Origin: Flavobacterium difficile | GTDB lineage: Bacteria; Bacteroidota; Bacteroidia; Flavobacteriales; Flavobacteriaceae | NCBI RefSeq assembly: GCF_011392115.1 | Contig: NZ_JAAJBT010000001.1 | Coordinates: 310,001-374,000 of the forward strand | Length of the DNA stretch: 64,000 nucleotides | Direction of reading: 5' to 3' | Part shown: one piece after another, positions 18,769 to 28,658 of the stretch | Numbering within the stretch: the stretch's first letter is position 1 | Layout of the letters: every line of letters begins with the position of its first letter | Program-made: the position numbers and the translations under genes | The notes under the pieces: model-generated | Told to the model about the DNA's origin: nothing | The model's database searches: none | The model's input: the letters and a program-made list of their open reading frames with translations, nothing else

Positions 18769-20178
18769 ATGAAAAAAATATTTATCACTCTAATGATTCT
18801 TTTGCAAGTAAACATAATACTTGCACAAAATGATGCTGATGTAGATTATAATTTTGTCTATGGTCCAGGACCAAATTCTGCAGCAACAACTTATGTAAAT
18901 ACTGTAGCTTTTCGTTCTGATGGAAAAATGTATGCAGGTGGAAATTTTACCTTTTACAATGGCTTAGCTCAGAATAGATTTGTAAGAATCAATATAGATG
19001 GAACAAAAGATACTAGCTTTAATATAGGAACAGGTTTTAATGATAATGTGTATTGCATAGCGCAACAGTCCGATGGTAAAGTGTTAGTTGGTGGAAATTT
19101 TATTAATTTTAATGGAGTAACACAAGGTAGATTAATTAGATTAAACACAGATGGTTCTAAAGACACTTCGTTTAATATTGGATCTGGTTTTAACAACACG
19201 GTATATTCAATTGCAATTCAATCCGATGGTAAAATTTTAGTAGGAGGTTTTTTCTCTACTTATAATGGTACAACACAAAATGCTTTAGTTCGATTAAATT
19301 CAGACGGATCAAAAGATACTTCATTTAATATTGGCACCAGTGTCAACTTTAATGTTTGGTGTTTCGCCATTCAATCTGATGGAAAAATTCTTGTTGGTGG
19401 AGATTATACTACTTTTAATGGTGTTTCTCAAAATGGGTTAGTACGATTAAATACAAATGGTACTAAAGATACATCTTTTAATATTGGTAGTGGTTTCAAT
19501 ACAATTGATGGTGCATTTGTAGCCTCTTTAGCCTTACAATCAGATGGTAAAATTATTGCTGTTGGTGGTTTTACAAGTTTTAATGGGGCTACCCAAAATC
19601 GATTAATTCGTTTAAATACTGATGGATCTAAAGATACTAGCTATATTGTGGGTCAAGGATTTAATGCCACTGCAAGTGCGATTGCTTTACAATCGGACGG
19701 AAAAGCAGTAGTTGTCGGAAATTATTCTACGTATAAAGGTCAATTAGAAGCAAGGTTAATTCGTTTGAATTCTGATGGTTCAAAAGACACAACATTTAAT
19801 ATCACCACGGGTTTTAACAATTCTACATCATCTGTAGCCATTCATTCAGATGGAAAAATTCTTATAGGTGGATTTTTTAATATTTATAAAAATAACCCTG
19901 CTGATTATTTAGTTCGACTTAAAGGAACTTCTGTTTTGTCATCGGATTCATTCCAAAAAAACAATTTTTCTGTTTTTCCGAATCCTGTTAATGATATTTT
20001 AAATATCCAAATGGATTCAGAAATAAAAAAAATAGAAGTTTTTTCATTGCAAGGACAATTAGTTATGCAATCTACTTTAAAAAGCTTTTCACTAAATTCA
20101 TTGAATCATGGAGTTTATCTTGTAAAAATTACAGATGTAAATGGGGTTATTGTGACTCAAAAAATTATTAAAAATTAA
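18769..20178 (+). CDS. Seven-repeat delta-60 beta-propeller T9SS cargo protein
   Basis: A 469-residue secreted protein. After the signal peptide (to ~20, ending NIILAQ) come seven ~50-residue delta-60 (DUF5122) repeats, each with SDGK followed by GG-F and then LVRLNxDGSKDTSFNIG. Seven copies would make one complete seven-bladed beta-propeller. The tail (FSVFPNPVNDILNIQM) is a type A T9SS sorting signal. It sits between two LamG cargo genes in the same operon, so the propeller and the LamG proteins are probably made together and may form one surface assembly. The DNA repeats are coding and should not be taken for a non-coding array. Confidence 0.9.
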   Translation: MKKIFITLMILLQVNIILAQNDADVDYNFVYGPGPNSAATTYVNTVAFRSDGKMYAGGNFTFYNGLAQNRFVRINIDGTKDTSFNIGTGFNDNVYCIAQQSDGKVLVGGNFINFNGVTQGRLIRLNTDGSKDTSFNIGSGFNNTVYSIAIQSDGKILVGGFFSTYNGTTQNALVRLNSDGSKDTSFNIGTSVNFNVWCFAIQSDGKILVGGDYTTFNGVSQNGLVRLNTNGTKDTSFNIGSGFNTIDGAFVASLALQSDGKIIAVGGFTSFNGATQNRLIRLNTDGSKDTSYIVGQGFNATASAIALQSDGKAVVVGNYSTYKGQLEARLIRLNSDGSKDTTFNITTGFNNSTSSVAIHSDGKILIGGFFNIYKNNPADYLVRLKGTSVLSSDSFQKNNFSVFPNPVNDILNIQMDSEIKKIEVFSLQGQLVMQSTLKSFSLNSLNHGVYLVKITDVNGVIVTQKIIKN

Positions 20179-20186
20179 ATTTAAAC

Positions 20187-22118
20187 ATGATGAAGAAAAT
20201 ATTAATATTTACCATAAGTCTTATGTTTTTTTGCTCTTACGCACAAACTCCTGTATATCAATTTAATTTTGACAATTCATTAGCGAATGCGACAAATACT
20301 TTTTTACTTCAAAACAACGGTGTAACAGAAGTTTATGCGACTGATCGATTTGGAATAGCAAATAATGCAATCCAATTTACAAGTTCTAATTATTTAAGTA
20401 GTGATATTATGACTAATTTGCCTTCAGGTTCTTCTTCATTCTCTGTGTCCTTTTGGGTAAAATATTCTTCAACAGGTGCGTCAACTCCAATTTTTTGGGG
20501 GACAAATACAAATAACCAAGGTTTTGCTATAAGAGAATTAGTGCAAAATAGTAGTAGTACGAATTCTAATTTTTTAGTAAATGGTGGTGGAACACTCAAT
20601 TTATCACATAATGTAAATCATTTTACTTTTTTAAATCAATGGTATTTTTACACGGTTACACATTCAACAACAGTTGGGACTGCCGCTCCGGTTACAAAAA
20701 TTTATAGAGATGGTGTATTAATTAAGTCTCAAAATGTTGCTGAAAGAAATATTGTTTTGAGTAATGTTTTTAGAATAGGTGCTTTTCAGACTCCATCTGT
20801 AGTTGCTCAAATGAATGGAGTTCTTGATGATTTAAGAATTTATAATGTAACATTAACAGATTCTGAAGTGCAAAATTTGTATACTAGTTCAGGTTTGCCA
20901 ACTGTTTTACCTCCTACAATTTCTTCAATAAGCACTTCAAATTTCACACCAACTTCTTCTTCTGTAAATTATACGATTCAAACAAATGGTGCTACTACTT
21001 CAACTGTTATTAGATACGGCTCTGCTTCTAACAATTTGAACCAATTTTTTACGGCTCCAGTAACAACAAGTACCTCTGCTTCATACAATGAAGTGATTAC
21101 TGGTTTAAATCCTGCAACTACGTATTTTTATCGAGTAGAATCTGTAAATTCGGGTGGTACAACTTTTAGTGCTGTAAATTCTTTTACCACAGCGGCAAAT
21201 GCTAGTATTGTTCAAAACGGTTTAATTGCATACTATAGTTTTGAAAACAACTTTAATAATCATAATAATTTACACGAATTAATACCAACAATTTCTGTAC
21301 CCGTGCGAAATGTAACCTCAGGTAAATATGGTAATGGTGTGCATTTTAATTCAGCTAATCAACAAGAATTAGTCAATACAAGCTCTCTAAATAGCGTGTT
21401 AGATGGCTCTGAATTTTCAATTTGTTATTGGGTGTATTCGCTAGTAGATCAGGGAGGTTTATCTAATCCAACTCATTTTTCTTTGTTTGGTTCGGGTTTT
21501 ATGAGACAACAACCGTCAAGTAGTTATCAAACTCTTTTTAGAGGTTATGCACAGGGCTCCGCGAATTTCAGATTACTTTCAGATACAAATAGTGGTGGTT
21601 TAGGTCAGTGGCAACATATTGCTGTAGTGCATAAGGCCGGGACTAATGCAGCACGAGAATTTGAAGTTTTTGTAAATGGGATACAGTTAAGTAGTTATCC
21701 AGCTCAAGCTACCATACAAAATCTATTCAAAATTAATTCCAATTTTTATTTGGGTGGTGGCGGAAGCACTACGCAGTTTTTTAATGGAAATATAGATGAA
21801 CTTTACATTTACAATAGAGCTTTAAATACAACTGAAATTAATTATATTAAAGATTATTATGATGTCGCTCTGAATGTTAGTGATTTTGAAATTTTTTCAA
21901 ATGATGTTTTTGTGTATCCTAATCCAGTTGAAACAAAGTTTAAAGTTGAATCTAAAGAACCAATTAAATTTATTGAAATTTTCACTATGGATGGAAGAAA
22001 AGTGATTACTTCAAGTGAAAGTTTAATTGATTTATCAAGTATGCCTAATGGTATGTATCAGATAAAAGTTACAAAGGAAAACAATAAAATTGAAGTTAAG
22101 AAAATTTTAAAAAAATAA
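20187..22118 (+). CDS. LamG/Fn3-like T9SS cargo protein
   Basis: A 643-residue protein with signal peptide (ends CSYAQ), LamG (~22-230, VLDDLRIYN), one Fn3-like module (~235-330), a second LamG (~338-560, NIDELYIYNRAL) and a sorting tail (VFVYPNPVETKFKVES). It begins 8 bp after the delta-60 gene and is followed after 5 bp by a membrane microprotein gene. It is a clear duplicate of the protein at 16835, so the operon holds a LamG / propeller / LamG sandwich. The target ligand is unknown. Confidence 0.9.
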   Translation: MMKKILIFTISLMFFCSYAQTPVYQFNFDNSLANATNTFLLQNNGVTEVYATDRFGIANNAIQFTSSNYLSSDIMTNLPSGSSSFSVSFWVKYSSTGASTPIFWGTNTNNQGFAIRELVQNSSSTNSNFLVNGGGTLNLSHNVNHFTFLNQWYFYTVTHSTTVGTAAPVTKIYRDGVLIKSQNVAERNIVLSNVFRIGAFQTPSVVAQMNGVLDDLRIYNVTLTDSEVQNLYTSSGLPTVLPPTISSISTSNFTPTSSSVNYTIQTNGATTSTVIRYGSASNNLNQFFTAPVTTSTSASYNEVITGLNPATTYFYRVESVNSGGTTFSAVNSFTTAANASIVQNGLIAYYSFENNFNNHNNLHELIPTISVPVRNVTSGKYGNGVHFNSANQQELVNTSSLNSVLDGSEFSICYWVYSLVDQGGLSNPTHFSLFGSGFMRQQPSSSYQTLFRGYAQGSANFRLLSDTNSGGLGQWQHIAVVHKAGTNAAREFEVFVNGIQLSSYPAQATIQNLFKINSNFYLGGGGSTTQFFNGNIDELYIYNRALNTTEINYIKDYYDVALNVSDFEIFSNDVFVYPNPVETKFKVESKEPIKFIEIFTMDGRKVITSSESLIDLSSMPNGMYQIKVTKENNKIEVKKILKK

Positions 22119-22123
22119 ATAAG

Positions 22124-22219
22124 ATGTTAAATAAAAATAAAGATTTTTATAAACTTGAAGTCACGCTTTTTATACTTTACACAATATTAATAGGTTTGGG
22201 TTATTTTATTTTTTTCTAA
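22124..22219 (+). CDS. 31-residue single-span membrane microprotein (copy 2)
   Basis: The frame starts MLNKNKDFYKLEVT and ends LGYFIFF, the same length as the frame at 11775-11870. The shared core is NKNKDFYxLExT, then a hydrophobic helix with ILY..L..LGY. Codon differences between copies are frequent at third positions (for example TTA/CTT leucine choices). It is the last frame of the cargo operon, 5 bp after a LamG gene and before a terminator. Function unknown. Confidence 0.7.
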   Translation: MLNKNKDFYKLEVTLFILYTILIGLGYFIFF

Positions 22220-22230
22220 TGTTTAAAAAG

Positions 22231-22250
22231 GAGGGAAATTTTCCCTCTTT
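22231..22250. terminator. Intrinsic terminator
   Basis: GAGGGA (22231-22236) pairs with TCCCTC (22242-22247), then TTT. The stem sequence is almost the same as that of the terminator behind microprotein copy 1, suggesting that the whole gene end was duplicated. Confidence 0.75.
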
Positions 22251-23308
22251 TACATTTTATACACAATTGCATTAATATTCATTCCAGCACCAACGGATGC
22301 AAAAATGATGATGTCACCTTTGTGGATTTCTTGATTTTCAATTTTTCCATTAACTATCAAATCGTATAATGTTGGAACAGTTGCTACACTAGAATTTCCT
22401 AATTTATGAATGCTCATTGGCATAATTCCTGCCGGTAATTCTTCATTGTGTAGTTTGTAAAAACGTTTTATTATGGCTTCATCCATTTTTTCATTAGCCT
22501 GATGTATCAAAATTTTCTTCACATCTGTGATTTTATATCCGCTTTTTTCTAAACACAATTTCATAGCATTTGGAACATTACTAAGCGCAAATTCGTAAAT
22601 TTTTCTGCCGTGCATTTTGATGTATCTCACATCTGCATCTAAATTTTTATTAAAAGAATTTCCGAAAAATAAATAATCGGCTTCATCAGTGGCAAAAGTA
22701 GCTGAAGCATGACTAATAATTCCACCTTCTTCTTCAGTAGCTTCAATAACTGTTGCGCCAGCTCCATCAGAATAAATCATAGAATCTCTATCGTGAATAT
22801 CAACTACTCTAGAAAGTGTTTCAGCTCCAATTACTAAACATTTTTTAGCCATTCCAGCTTTTATGTACGCTTGTGCCTGAATGACGCCTTCTACCCAGCC
22901 AGGGCAACCGAAAAGCATGTCGTATGCTACACAATAAGGATTTTTTATTTTTAATTTTTGTTTCACACGTGAGGCTAAAGTTGGTACAGCATCAGCTTGA
23001 ATAGCACCGTGTTTTACGTTTCCAAAATTATGTGCGAAAATAATATAGTCTAAGGTTTCAGGATCAATTTTAGCGGCTTCTATAGCGCGTTGTGCGGCAA
23101 TTAAAGCTATGTCAGAAGTCAATAAATTTGGGCTTGCATATCTGCGCTCCTCTATACCAGTAATTTCTAAAAATTTTTGAGCGACCACTTCATTAGAGTA
23201 AGGAAAAACAGAACCATCTTCATTTAAAAAAGTATGTTTTGCGAAATCTAAATTCGTCACTCTTTCTGTAGGTATGTAGCTTCCTGAGCCAGTAATTTTT
23301 ATATTCAT
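22250..23308 (-). CDS. 3-oxoacyl-ACP synthase III family protein
   Basis: A 352-residue thiolase-fold condensing enzyme of the FabH type. The catalytic triad is visible: Cys135 in MLFGCPGWVEG, His269 in ILIHQANEKMDEA and Asn305 in HKLGNSSVAT. Substitution of the usual ACSGF by FGCPGW and the length (about 30 residues more than housekeeping FabH) place it among FabH-like synthases whose acyl substrates vary; it may initiate fatty acid or specialised lipid synthesis by condensing acyl-CoA with malonyl-ACP. It stands alone, convergent with the cargo operon. Confidence 0.85.
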   Translation of the reverse strand: MNIKITGSGSYIPTERVTNLDFAKHTFLNEDGSVFPYSNEVVAQKFLEITGIEERRYASPNLLTSDIALIAAQRAIEAAKIDPETLDYIIFAHNFGNVKHGAIQADAVPTLASRVKQKLKIKNPYCVAYDMLFGCPGWVEGVIQAQAYIKAGMAKKCLVIGAETLSRVVDIHDRDSMIYSDGAGATVIEATEEEGGIISHASATFATDEADYLFFGNSFNKNLDADVRYIKMHGRKIYEFALSNVPNAMKLCLEKSGYKITDVKKILIHQANEKMDEAIIKRFYKLHNEELPAGIMPMSIHKLGNSSVATVPTLYDLIVNGKIENQEIHKGDIIIFASVGAGMNINAIVYKM

Positions 23309-23620
23309 TTTCGAAAAATTTTAGTCTAAATTACTAATTAGAATTTCAAAAATGATTCAACAATTCGTAAATTAAATAATTATTACGAAATTGTTAAAAT
23401 AATTCATTTTTATTATTGAATTCAGAATTTTTTCGGTTTTTAATTCTTACTAAAGGGTCATTGAACTAAATTATATATAATTACCAATATAAATATTCAA
23501 AATAATAATAGTTTCAAATTCCCTTTACTACATTTCTAAAATAAAGAACAAGTGTGTAATTCGTTAATTCATCTATTTTATACTAAAAATAGTTTTTTTA
23601 TATATTTGTAAAAAAAAAAT
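23309..23620. other. Intergenic region, 312 bp
   Basis: This very AT-rich stretch lies between divergent genes. Apart from the -7 element at 23601-23608 it shows no frame, hairpin or repeat that I can support. No TANNTTTG match was found for the leftward fabH-like gene. Confidence 0.6.
23601..23608 (+). promoter_or_regulatory. -7 element for the triple-repeat cargo gene
   Basis: TATATTTG is an exact TANNTTTG match 12 bp before the start codon, so the leader would be only a few bases long. No TTG lies at the usual distance. Confidence 0.45.
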
Positions 23621-25114
23621 ATGAAATTAATAAGGTTAGTTTTTTTTCTGTTAGTTTTTATTTCATCTTACAGTCAAAATGATTTATGTTCCAATGCGAT
23701 TTCAATTACACCAAGTTCTGCTTGTAATGTTACAGTAGGATCTTTTAGTGGTGCAACAATAAATAGTGCAGCGCCCAATTGTGCAACTAGTGCTTCTCAA
23801 GATGTTTGGTATAGTTTTGTGGCAACAGAAAAAATGATGGGTATAACATTGTTCGGAACTTCTGGAATAAGTAATGGTTTTGAAGTATATGAAAATAGTT
23901 GTGCTGGATCATTAATTATCTGTAGAAATGCAAATAATACTGTAGGTTCAGGTGAAAGTATATTGTACAATTCTTTCAATGTTGGAACTACTTATCTTTT
24001 AAGAGTGTTCAATGCTTTTACGGCAACTACAACAAATACTTTTTCTTTTTGCATTCAGAGTTACCCTGCACCCGTGAATGATGCATGCGCAAATGCTATT
24101 ACTTTGATACCTAATACTACTTGTCAAACTACAGATGTGAATTTATCTGGTGCAACATTAGATGGTTCGGTTTCCACTTCTTGTTCACCTAATCCGTCTC
24201 AGGATGTCTGGTATAAGTTTGTAGCCACAGATAAAGTTATGAGTGTATTGTTAACTTCTGGTGGTGCTATTAGTAATGGTTTTGAAGTGTATCAAAATAA
24301 CTGTTCTGGAAATTTAGTAATTTGTAGAAATGTTAATGGTAATGGATCTGGGGAATTTTTAAGTTGGAGTGGTTTCATTATAGGCGAAACGTATTTCATC
24401 AGAGTTTTAAATGAATTTATAAATCCGGTGAATGTACAGTTTTCAATTTGTGTTCAGAATTATCCAGCTCCATTAAATGATGTTTGTTTAAACGCAATTT
24501 CACTACCTGTAAATTCAACTTGTACTACAAATACTGTGGCTTTAAGTGGAGCCACTTTAGACGGACAAGCTTCTGCTTCTTGTTCCCCTAATCCTTCACA
24601 AGATGTTTGGTATAAATTTGTCGCAACTAACGCAAGTTTAACAATTACTATTTCTCAAGTAAGTGATATTAGTAATGGTTTTCAAGTGTATGAAAATGGA
24701 TGTAATGGAACGCTATTAGTTTGTCGAAATAATAATGGGAATGGACAAGGTGAAACTTTCACTTATAATAATTTTACAGTTGGAAATGAATACTATATCC
24801 GTGTTGTTAATGAATATATTACTCCTCTAACCACATCTTCCTTTAATTTATGTGTTACAGATGCAACTTTATCTGCTGATGGTTTTAATCGTAGCAACTT
24901 ATCTGTTTATCCTAATCCTGTTAACGATCTGGTAACTATAGAATTAGAAGATTCCATTGAATCGGTTGAAGTGATTAATTCCATCGGACAAGTAGTTCTT
25001 AAGTCGAACCAAAAACAAATTTCTTTAAAAGATTTACCAAGTGGCATGTATTGGCTTTCTGTAAAAGCAAAAGATTCAGCAACCTTGTTCACACATAAAA
25101 TCTTAAAACAATAA
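23621..25114 (+). CDS. T9SS cargo protein with three Cys-rich jelly-roll-like repeats
   Basis: A 497-residue secreted protein. The signal peptide ends near SSYSQ. Three ~130-residue repeats follow (starting near 20, 150 and 283), each with a DxCxNAI entry, CSPNPSQDVWYKFVAT, ISNGFEVY and a CxGxLxICRN pair of cysteines. The repeats resemble the beta-sandwich pre-peptidase C-terminal type seen in Bacteroidota secreted proteins, but I cannot name the family firmly. The tail is a type A sorting domain (LSVYPNPVNDLVTIEL). It lies alone and converges with the haemoglobin gene. Confidence 0.85.
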   Translation: MKLIRLVFFLLVFISSYSQNDLCSNAISITPSSACNVTVGSFSGATINSAAPNCATSASQDVWYSFVATEKMMGITLFGTSGISNGFEVYENSCAGSLIICRNANNTVGSGESILYNSFNVGTTYLLRVFNAFTATTTNTFSFCIQSYPAPVNDACANAITLIPNTTCQTTDVNLSGATLDGSVSTSCSPNPSQDVWYKFVATDKVMSVLLTSGGAISNGFEVYQNNCSGNLVICRNVNGNGSGEFLSWSGFIIGETYFIRVLNEFINPVNVQFSICVQNYPAPLNDVCLNAISLPVNSTCTTNTVALSGATLDGQASASCSPNPSQDVWYKFVATNASLTITISQVSDISNGFQVYENGCNGTLLVCRNNNGNGQGETFTYNNFTVGNEYYIRVVNEYITPLTTSSFNLCVTDATLSADGFNRSNLSVYPNPVNDLVTIELEDSIESVEVINSIGQVVLKSNQKQISLKDLPSGMYWLSVKAKDSATLFTHKILKQ

Positions 25115-25142
25115 AAGTGTAGGGTATTAGGTTAATCCATTT

Positions 25143-25514
25143 TTAAGTAAATTTTATTTTCATTACAGTTGCCATATTTAAAGCCATGGTTTTCATTTGG
25201 TCGGCTTTGTTGCCTTCGAAATTTTCTGTAATGGAAGTATAAAAATGATCTAACCAAATTTCAAAATGTTCGTTTGTAAAAGGATATTTGTCATGAATGT
25301 CTTTATGAATTTGGAACATGTTATTGCTGTAGCCGCCTTTTAAAAACAAACCTTGTTCCCAAAATGTTGCTAATAGTTCAAAATGTTCTTCTAAATGTTG
25401 GTCCACATGAGTGGCTTTTGTAAAAAAGAAATTGATTGATGGATCTTTCAGTAATCTATCATAGAAATTTCTAATGATTAAAAGGATATCTTCTCGGGTT
25501 GCTATGTCTTTCAT
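25143..25514 (-). CDS. Group III truncated haemoglobin
   Basis: A 123-residue 2/2-fold globin. The pattern FYDRLLKDPSINFFFTKA, then HFELLATFWEQGLF and FQIHKDIHDKYPFTNEHFE is characteristic of class III (P-type) truncated haemoglobins, with the proximal His in the HKDIH segment. Such globins bind O2 or NO in the cytoplasm; the physiological role is usually undefined. It is monocistronic as far as can be seen. Confidence 0.9.
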   Translation of the reverse strand: MKDIATREDILLIIRNFYDRLLKDPSINFFFTKATHVDQHLEEHFELLATFWEQGLFLKGGYSNNMFQIHKDIHDKYPFTNEHFEIWLDHFYTSITENFEGNKADQMKTMALNMATVMKIKFT

Positions 25515-25584
25515 GTTTTATGTTTCTGATTCAAATTTACAATAATAGTTCATGAAGAAATTGATATTTATCCTATTTCAAAAA

Positions 25585-25617
25585 AAATCCCAAAAACCGT
25601 ATTGGAATTTGGGATTT
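25585..25617 (-). terminator. Terminator of gcvP
   Basis: AAATCCCAAA (25585-25594) pairs with TTTGGGATTT (25608-25617). On the reverse strand it is followed by seven or more T's. Confidence 0.85.
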
Positions 25618-25673
25618 AAAAGATAAACTTTTTTAAAGTTCGTAAATCGTATATCTAAATTCGTACTTTAATA

Positions 25674-28517
25674 TTACATGTACGCTTCAATTGGTGCACA
25701 TGAACAAACTAAGTTTCTGTCACCATACGCTTCATCTACACGACGAACCGTTGGCCAGAATTTATTTTCAGAAATATAGTCTAAAGGAAAGGCTGCAGTT
25801 TCACGAGAATAAGGGAAAACCCATTCGTTTGCGGTTACCATAGCTAAAGTATGTGGTGCATTTCTCAGGATATTATTAGCGTCGTCTTTAGTAGAAACTT
25901 CTATTTCTTTACGAATAGAAATCATCGCATCACAGAAACGATCTAATTCCGCTAAATCTTCAGATTCAGTTGGTTCAATCATTAACGTTCCTGCTACAGG
26001 GAAAGAAACCGTTGGCGCATGGAAACCATAATCCATTAAACGTTTCGCAATATCTGTAACTTTAATACCGTTTTCTTCAAAAGCACGACAATCTAATATC
26101 ATTTCGTGTGCCGCTCTTCCCATTTCTCCAGAATATAAAATTGGATAATGAGCTTCTAAACGCGCTTTCATGTAATTCGCATTTAAAATAGCGTATTTTG
26201 TAGCATTTGTTAAGCCTTCAGCGCCTAACATACAAATGTATCCGTAAGAAATTAAACATACTAAAGCCGAACCATATGGAGCAGAAGAAATAGAAGTAAT
26301 GGCTTGTTCACCACCCACTTTAACAATCGGATTGGTAGGTAAAAATGGCACTAATTTATCGTTCACACAAATTGGTCCAACACCTGGTCCGCCACCTCCG
26401 TGAGGAATTGCAAATGTTTTGTGTAAGTTTAAGTGACACACATCTGCGCCAATTGTTGCAGGATTAGTTAATCCAACTTGAGCATTCATGTTGGCACCAT
26501 CCATATATACTAATCCACCATTTTCATGTATGATATTGGTAATTTCAATAATTGAACTTTCAAATACACCGTGAGTAGAAGGATAAGTTACCATTAAAGC
26601 AGATAATTTATCTTTATGTAAAATGGCTTTTTCTCTTAAATCTTCTACATCAATATTTCCTTCTGGAGTAGTTTTTGTAACAATAATATCCATTCCAGCC
26701 ATAGCTGCAGAAGCTGGATTGGTTCCGTGTGCCGAAGAAGGAATTAAACAAACTGTTCTGTGGTTGTCTCCACGTGATAAATGATACGCACGAATAGCCA
26801 TTAAACCAGCATATTCTCCTTGTGCACCTGAGTTAGGTTGTAAAGTGGTACCTGTAAAACCAGTAACTACATTTAATTGTTGTTCTAGTTTTTTAAGCAT
26901 GGTAAGGTAACCTTCAACTTGGTCTAGTGGTGCAAATGGGTGAATGTTGTTCCAGTTTGCCATAGATAAAGGCAACATTTCAGCAGCTGCATTTAACTTC
27001 ATCGTACAAGAACCTAAAGAAATCATCGAATGATTTAACGATAAATCTTTACGCTCTAATTTTTTGATATAACGCATCAACTGACTTTCTGAATGATGAT
27101 TGTTAAATACATCGTGTTGTAAGAAAGTAGAGGTACGAATTAAATTTTCTGGTATAATTGTTTCATTAGCTAATTGAGAAATAGCTTCAGTTGATTTCCC
27201 AGTAGCTTCTGCAAAAATAGCAATGATTTGATTGATATCTGCAATTGAAGTAGTTTCATTGAAAGAAATCGAAATGGTTTCAGCATCTACATAATAGAAA
27301 TTCACTTCATTTTTCTCAGCAATAGCTTTTACTTTTGCTGCATCTGCTTTCACTAAAATCGTATCGAAAAAAGAAGTATTGGTTTGATACACTCCTAATT
27401 TATTTAAAGCTTCAGCTGTTGTGCTTGCCGACTCATGAACTTTGTTAGCAATATATTTTAAACCTTTTGGTCCGTGATACACGGCATACATTCCAGCCAT
27501 AACTGCTAATAAAACTTGTGCAGTACAGATGTTTGAAGTTGCTTTTTCACGTTTAATATGTTGTTCGCGAGTTCCTAAAGCCATACGTAACGCGCGGTTT
27601 CCGTTCACATCAATAGAAACTCCGATGATTCTTCCTGGCATAGAACGCTTGTATTCGTCTTTTGTAGCGAAAAAAGCCGCATGAGGACCACCATAACCCA
27701 TTGGAATACCAAAACGTTGAGTTGTACCTACAACTACTGCAGCACCCATTTCACCAGGAGATTTTAATTTTACTAATGATAAAATATCCGCAGCAACAGC
27801 TACTTTAATTTCACTTTCAGCTGCTTTAGCAATGAAAGAAGTATAGTCGTTTACTTGACCGTATTTTCCTGGATATTGTAAGATAGCTCCGAAAAATTCA
27901 GTTGAAAAATCGAAAGTTTCGTGGTTACCCACAACTAATTCCACACCAATAGGAGTGGAGCGAGTTTGTAAAACAGATAAAGTTTGTGGTAATATTTCTT
28001 CGGATACGAAAAATTTCTTTACGTTATTTTTCTTTTGATCACGTGTTCTTACGTCGAATAATAAAGCCATTGCTTCTGCGGCAGCTGTACCCTCGTCTAA
28101 TAAAGATGCGTTTGCAATTTCCATTCCTGTTAATTCGATAACTGTGGTTTGGAAATTTAAAATTGCTTCTAAACGACCTTGTGCAATTTCTGCTTGGTAC
28201 GGAGTATAAGCGGTATACCAACCCGGATTTTCAAAAATATTTCTTTGAATTACTGCAGGAACAATTGCTGGATGATACCCTAAACCAATATACGACTTAA
28301 ACACCTTATTTTTTTTGCCTAATTCTTGAATATGATTTAAGTATTCATATTCCGTCATTGGTTCTTCTAAGTCTAATTCGTTTTTCAAGCGAATATCTGT
28401 AGGAATCGTTTCAAATATTAATTGGTCTAACGAATCCACTCCAATAGTTTGTAACATATGGTTAAGGTCGTTTTCACCAGTTCCAATGTGTCTTAAAGCA
28501 AAAGCATCTGTTCTCAT
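25674..28517 (-). CDS. gcvP: Glycine dehydrogenase (decarboxylating), P-protein
   Basis: A 947-residue single-chain P-protein, full length for the long (fused N and C half) form. It decarboxylates glycine and passes the aminomethyl group to lipoyl-GcvH in the glycine cleavage system. The N-terminal [14 protein letters not shown] start, the [11 protein letters not shown] motif, and the PLP-lysine segment [17 protein letters not shown] are all present. It is transcribed alone, with a strong terminator; the partner genes gcvT and gcvH are not in the window. Confidence 0.97.
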   Translation of the reverse strand: MRTDAFALRHIGTGENDLNHMLQTIGVDSLDQLIFETIPTDIRLKNELDLEEPMTEYEYLNHIQELGKKNKVFKSYIGLGYHPAIVPAVIQRNIFENPGWYTAYTPYQAEIAQGRLEAILNFQTTVIELTGMEIANASLLDEGTAAAEAMALLFDVRTRDQKKNNVKKFFVSEEILPQTLSVLQTRSTPIGVELVVGNHETFDFSTEFFGAILQYPGKYGQVNDYTSFIAKAAESEIKVAVAADILSLVKLKSPGEMGAAVVVGTTQRFGIPMGYGGPHAAFFATKDEYKRSMPGRIIGVSIDVNGNRALRMALGTREQHIKREKATSNICTAQVLLAVMAGMYAVYHGPKGLKYIANKVHESASTTAEALNKLGVYQTNTSFFDTILVKADAAKVKAIAEKNEVNFYYVDAETISISFNETTSIADINQIIAIFAEATGKSTEAISQLANETIIPENLIRTSTFLQHDVFNNHHSESQLMRYIKKLERKDLSLNHSMISLGSCTMKLNAAAEMLPLSMANWNNIHPFAPLDQVEGYLTMLKKLEQQLNVVTGFTGTTLQPNSGAQGEYAGLMAIRAYHLSRGDNHRTVCLIPSSAHGTNPASAAMAGMDIIVTKTTPEGNIDVEDLREKAILHKDKLSALMVTYPSTHGVFESSIIEITNIIHENGGLVYMDGANMNAQVGLTNPATIGADVCHLNLHKTFAIPHGGGGPGVGPICVNDKLVPFLPTNPIVKVGGEQAITSISSAPYGSALVCLISYGYICMLGAEGLTNATKYAILNANYMKARLEAHYPILYSGEMGRAAHEMILDCRAFEENGIKVTDIAKRLMDYGFHAPTVSFPVAGTLMIEPTESEDLAELDRFCDAMISIRKEIEVSTKDDANNILRNAPHTLAMVTANEWVFPYSRETAAFPLDYISENKFWPTVRRVDEAYGDRNLVCSCAPIEAYM

Positions 28518-28552
28518 TATATATAAAAATAGGTTGTGTTAAAATTTGATTA

Positions 28553-28560
28553 CAAAAGTA
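28553..28560 (-). promoter_or_regulatory. -7 element for gcvP
   Basis: The reverse strand reads TACTTTTG, a TANNTTTG match about 35 bp before the start. A -33 TTG was not found. Confidence 0.4.
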
Positions 28561-28658
28561 ATTATTAATCTGATAAAAATAATGGCTTTTGGATTGATTT
28601 TTTATCATTTTTATCAACTAATTCGACTTGTTGTTAACAGTTTGATTATTTTTGTTGA

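Noticed and set aside
18900..19920. Regular DNA repeats resembling a CRISPR or minisatellite
   Set aside because: They are in frame and encode delta-60 propeller blades; there are no constant repeat and variable spacer units.
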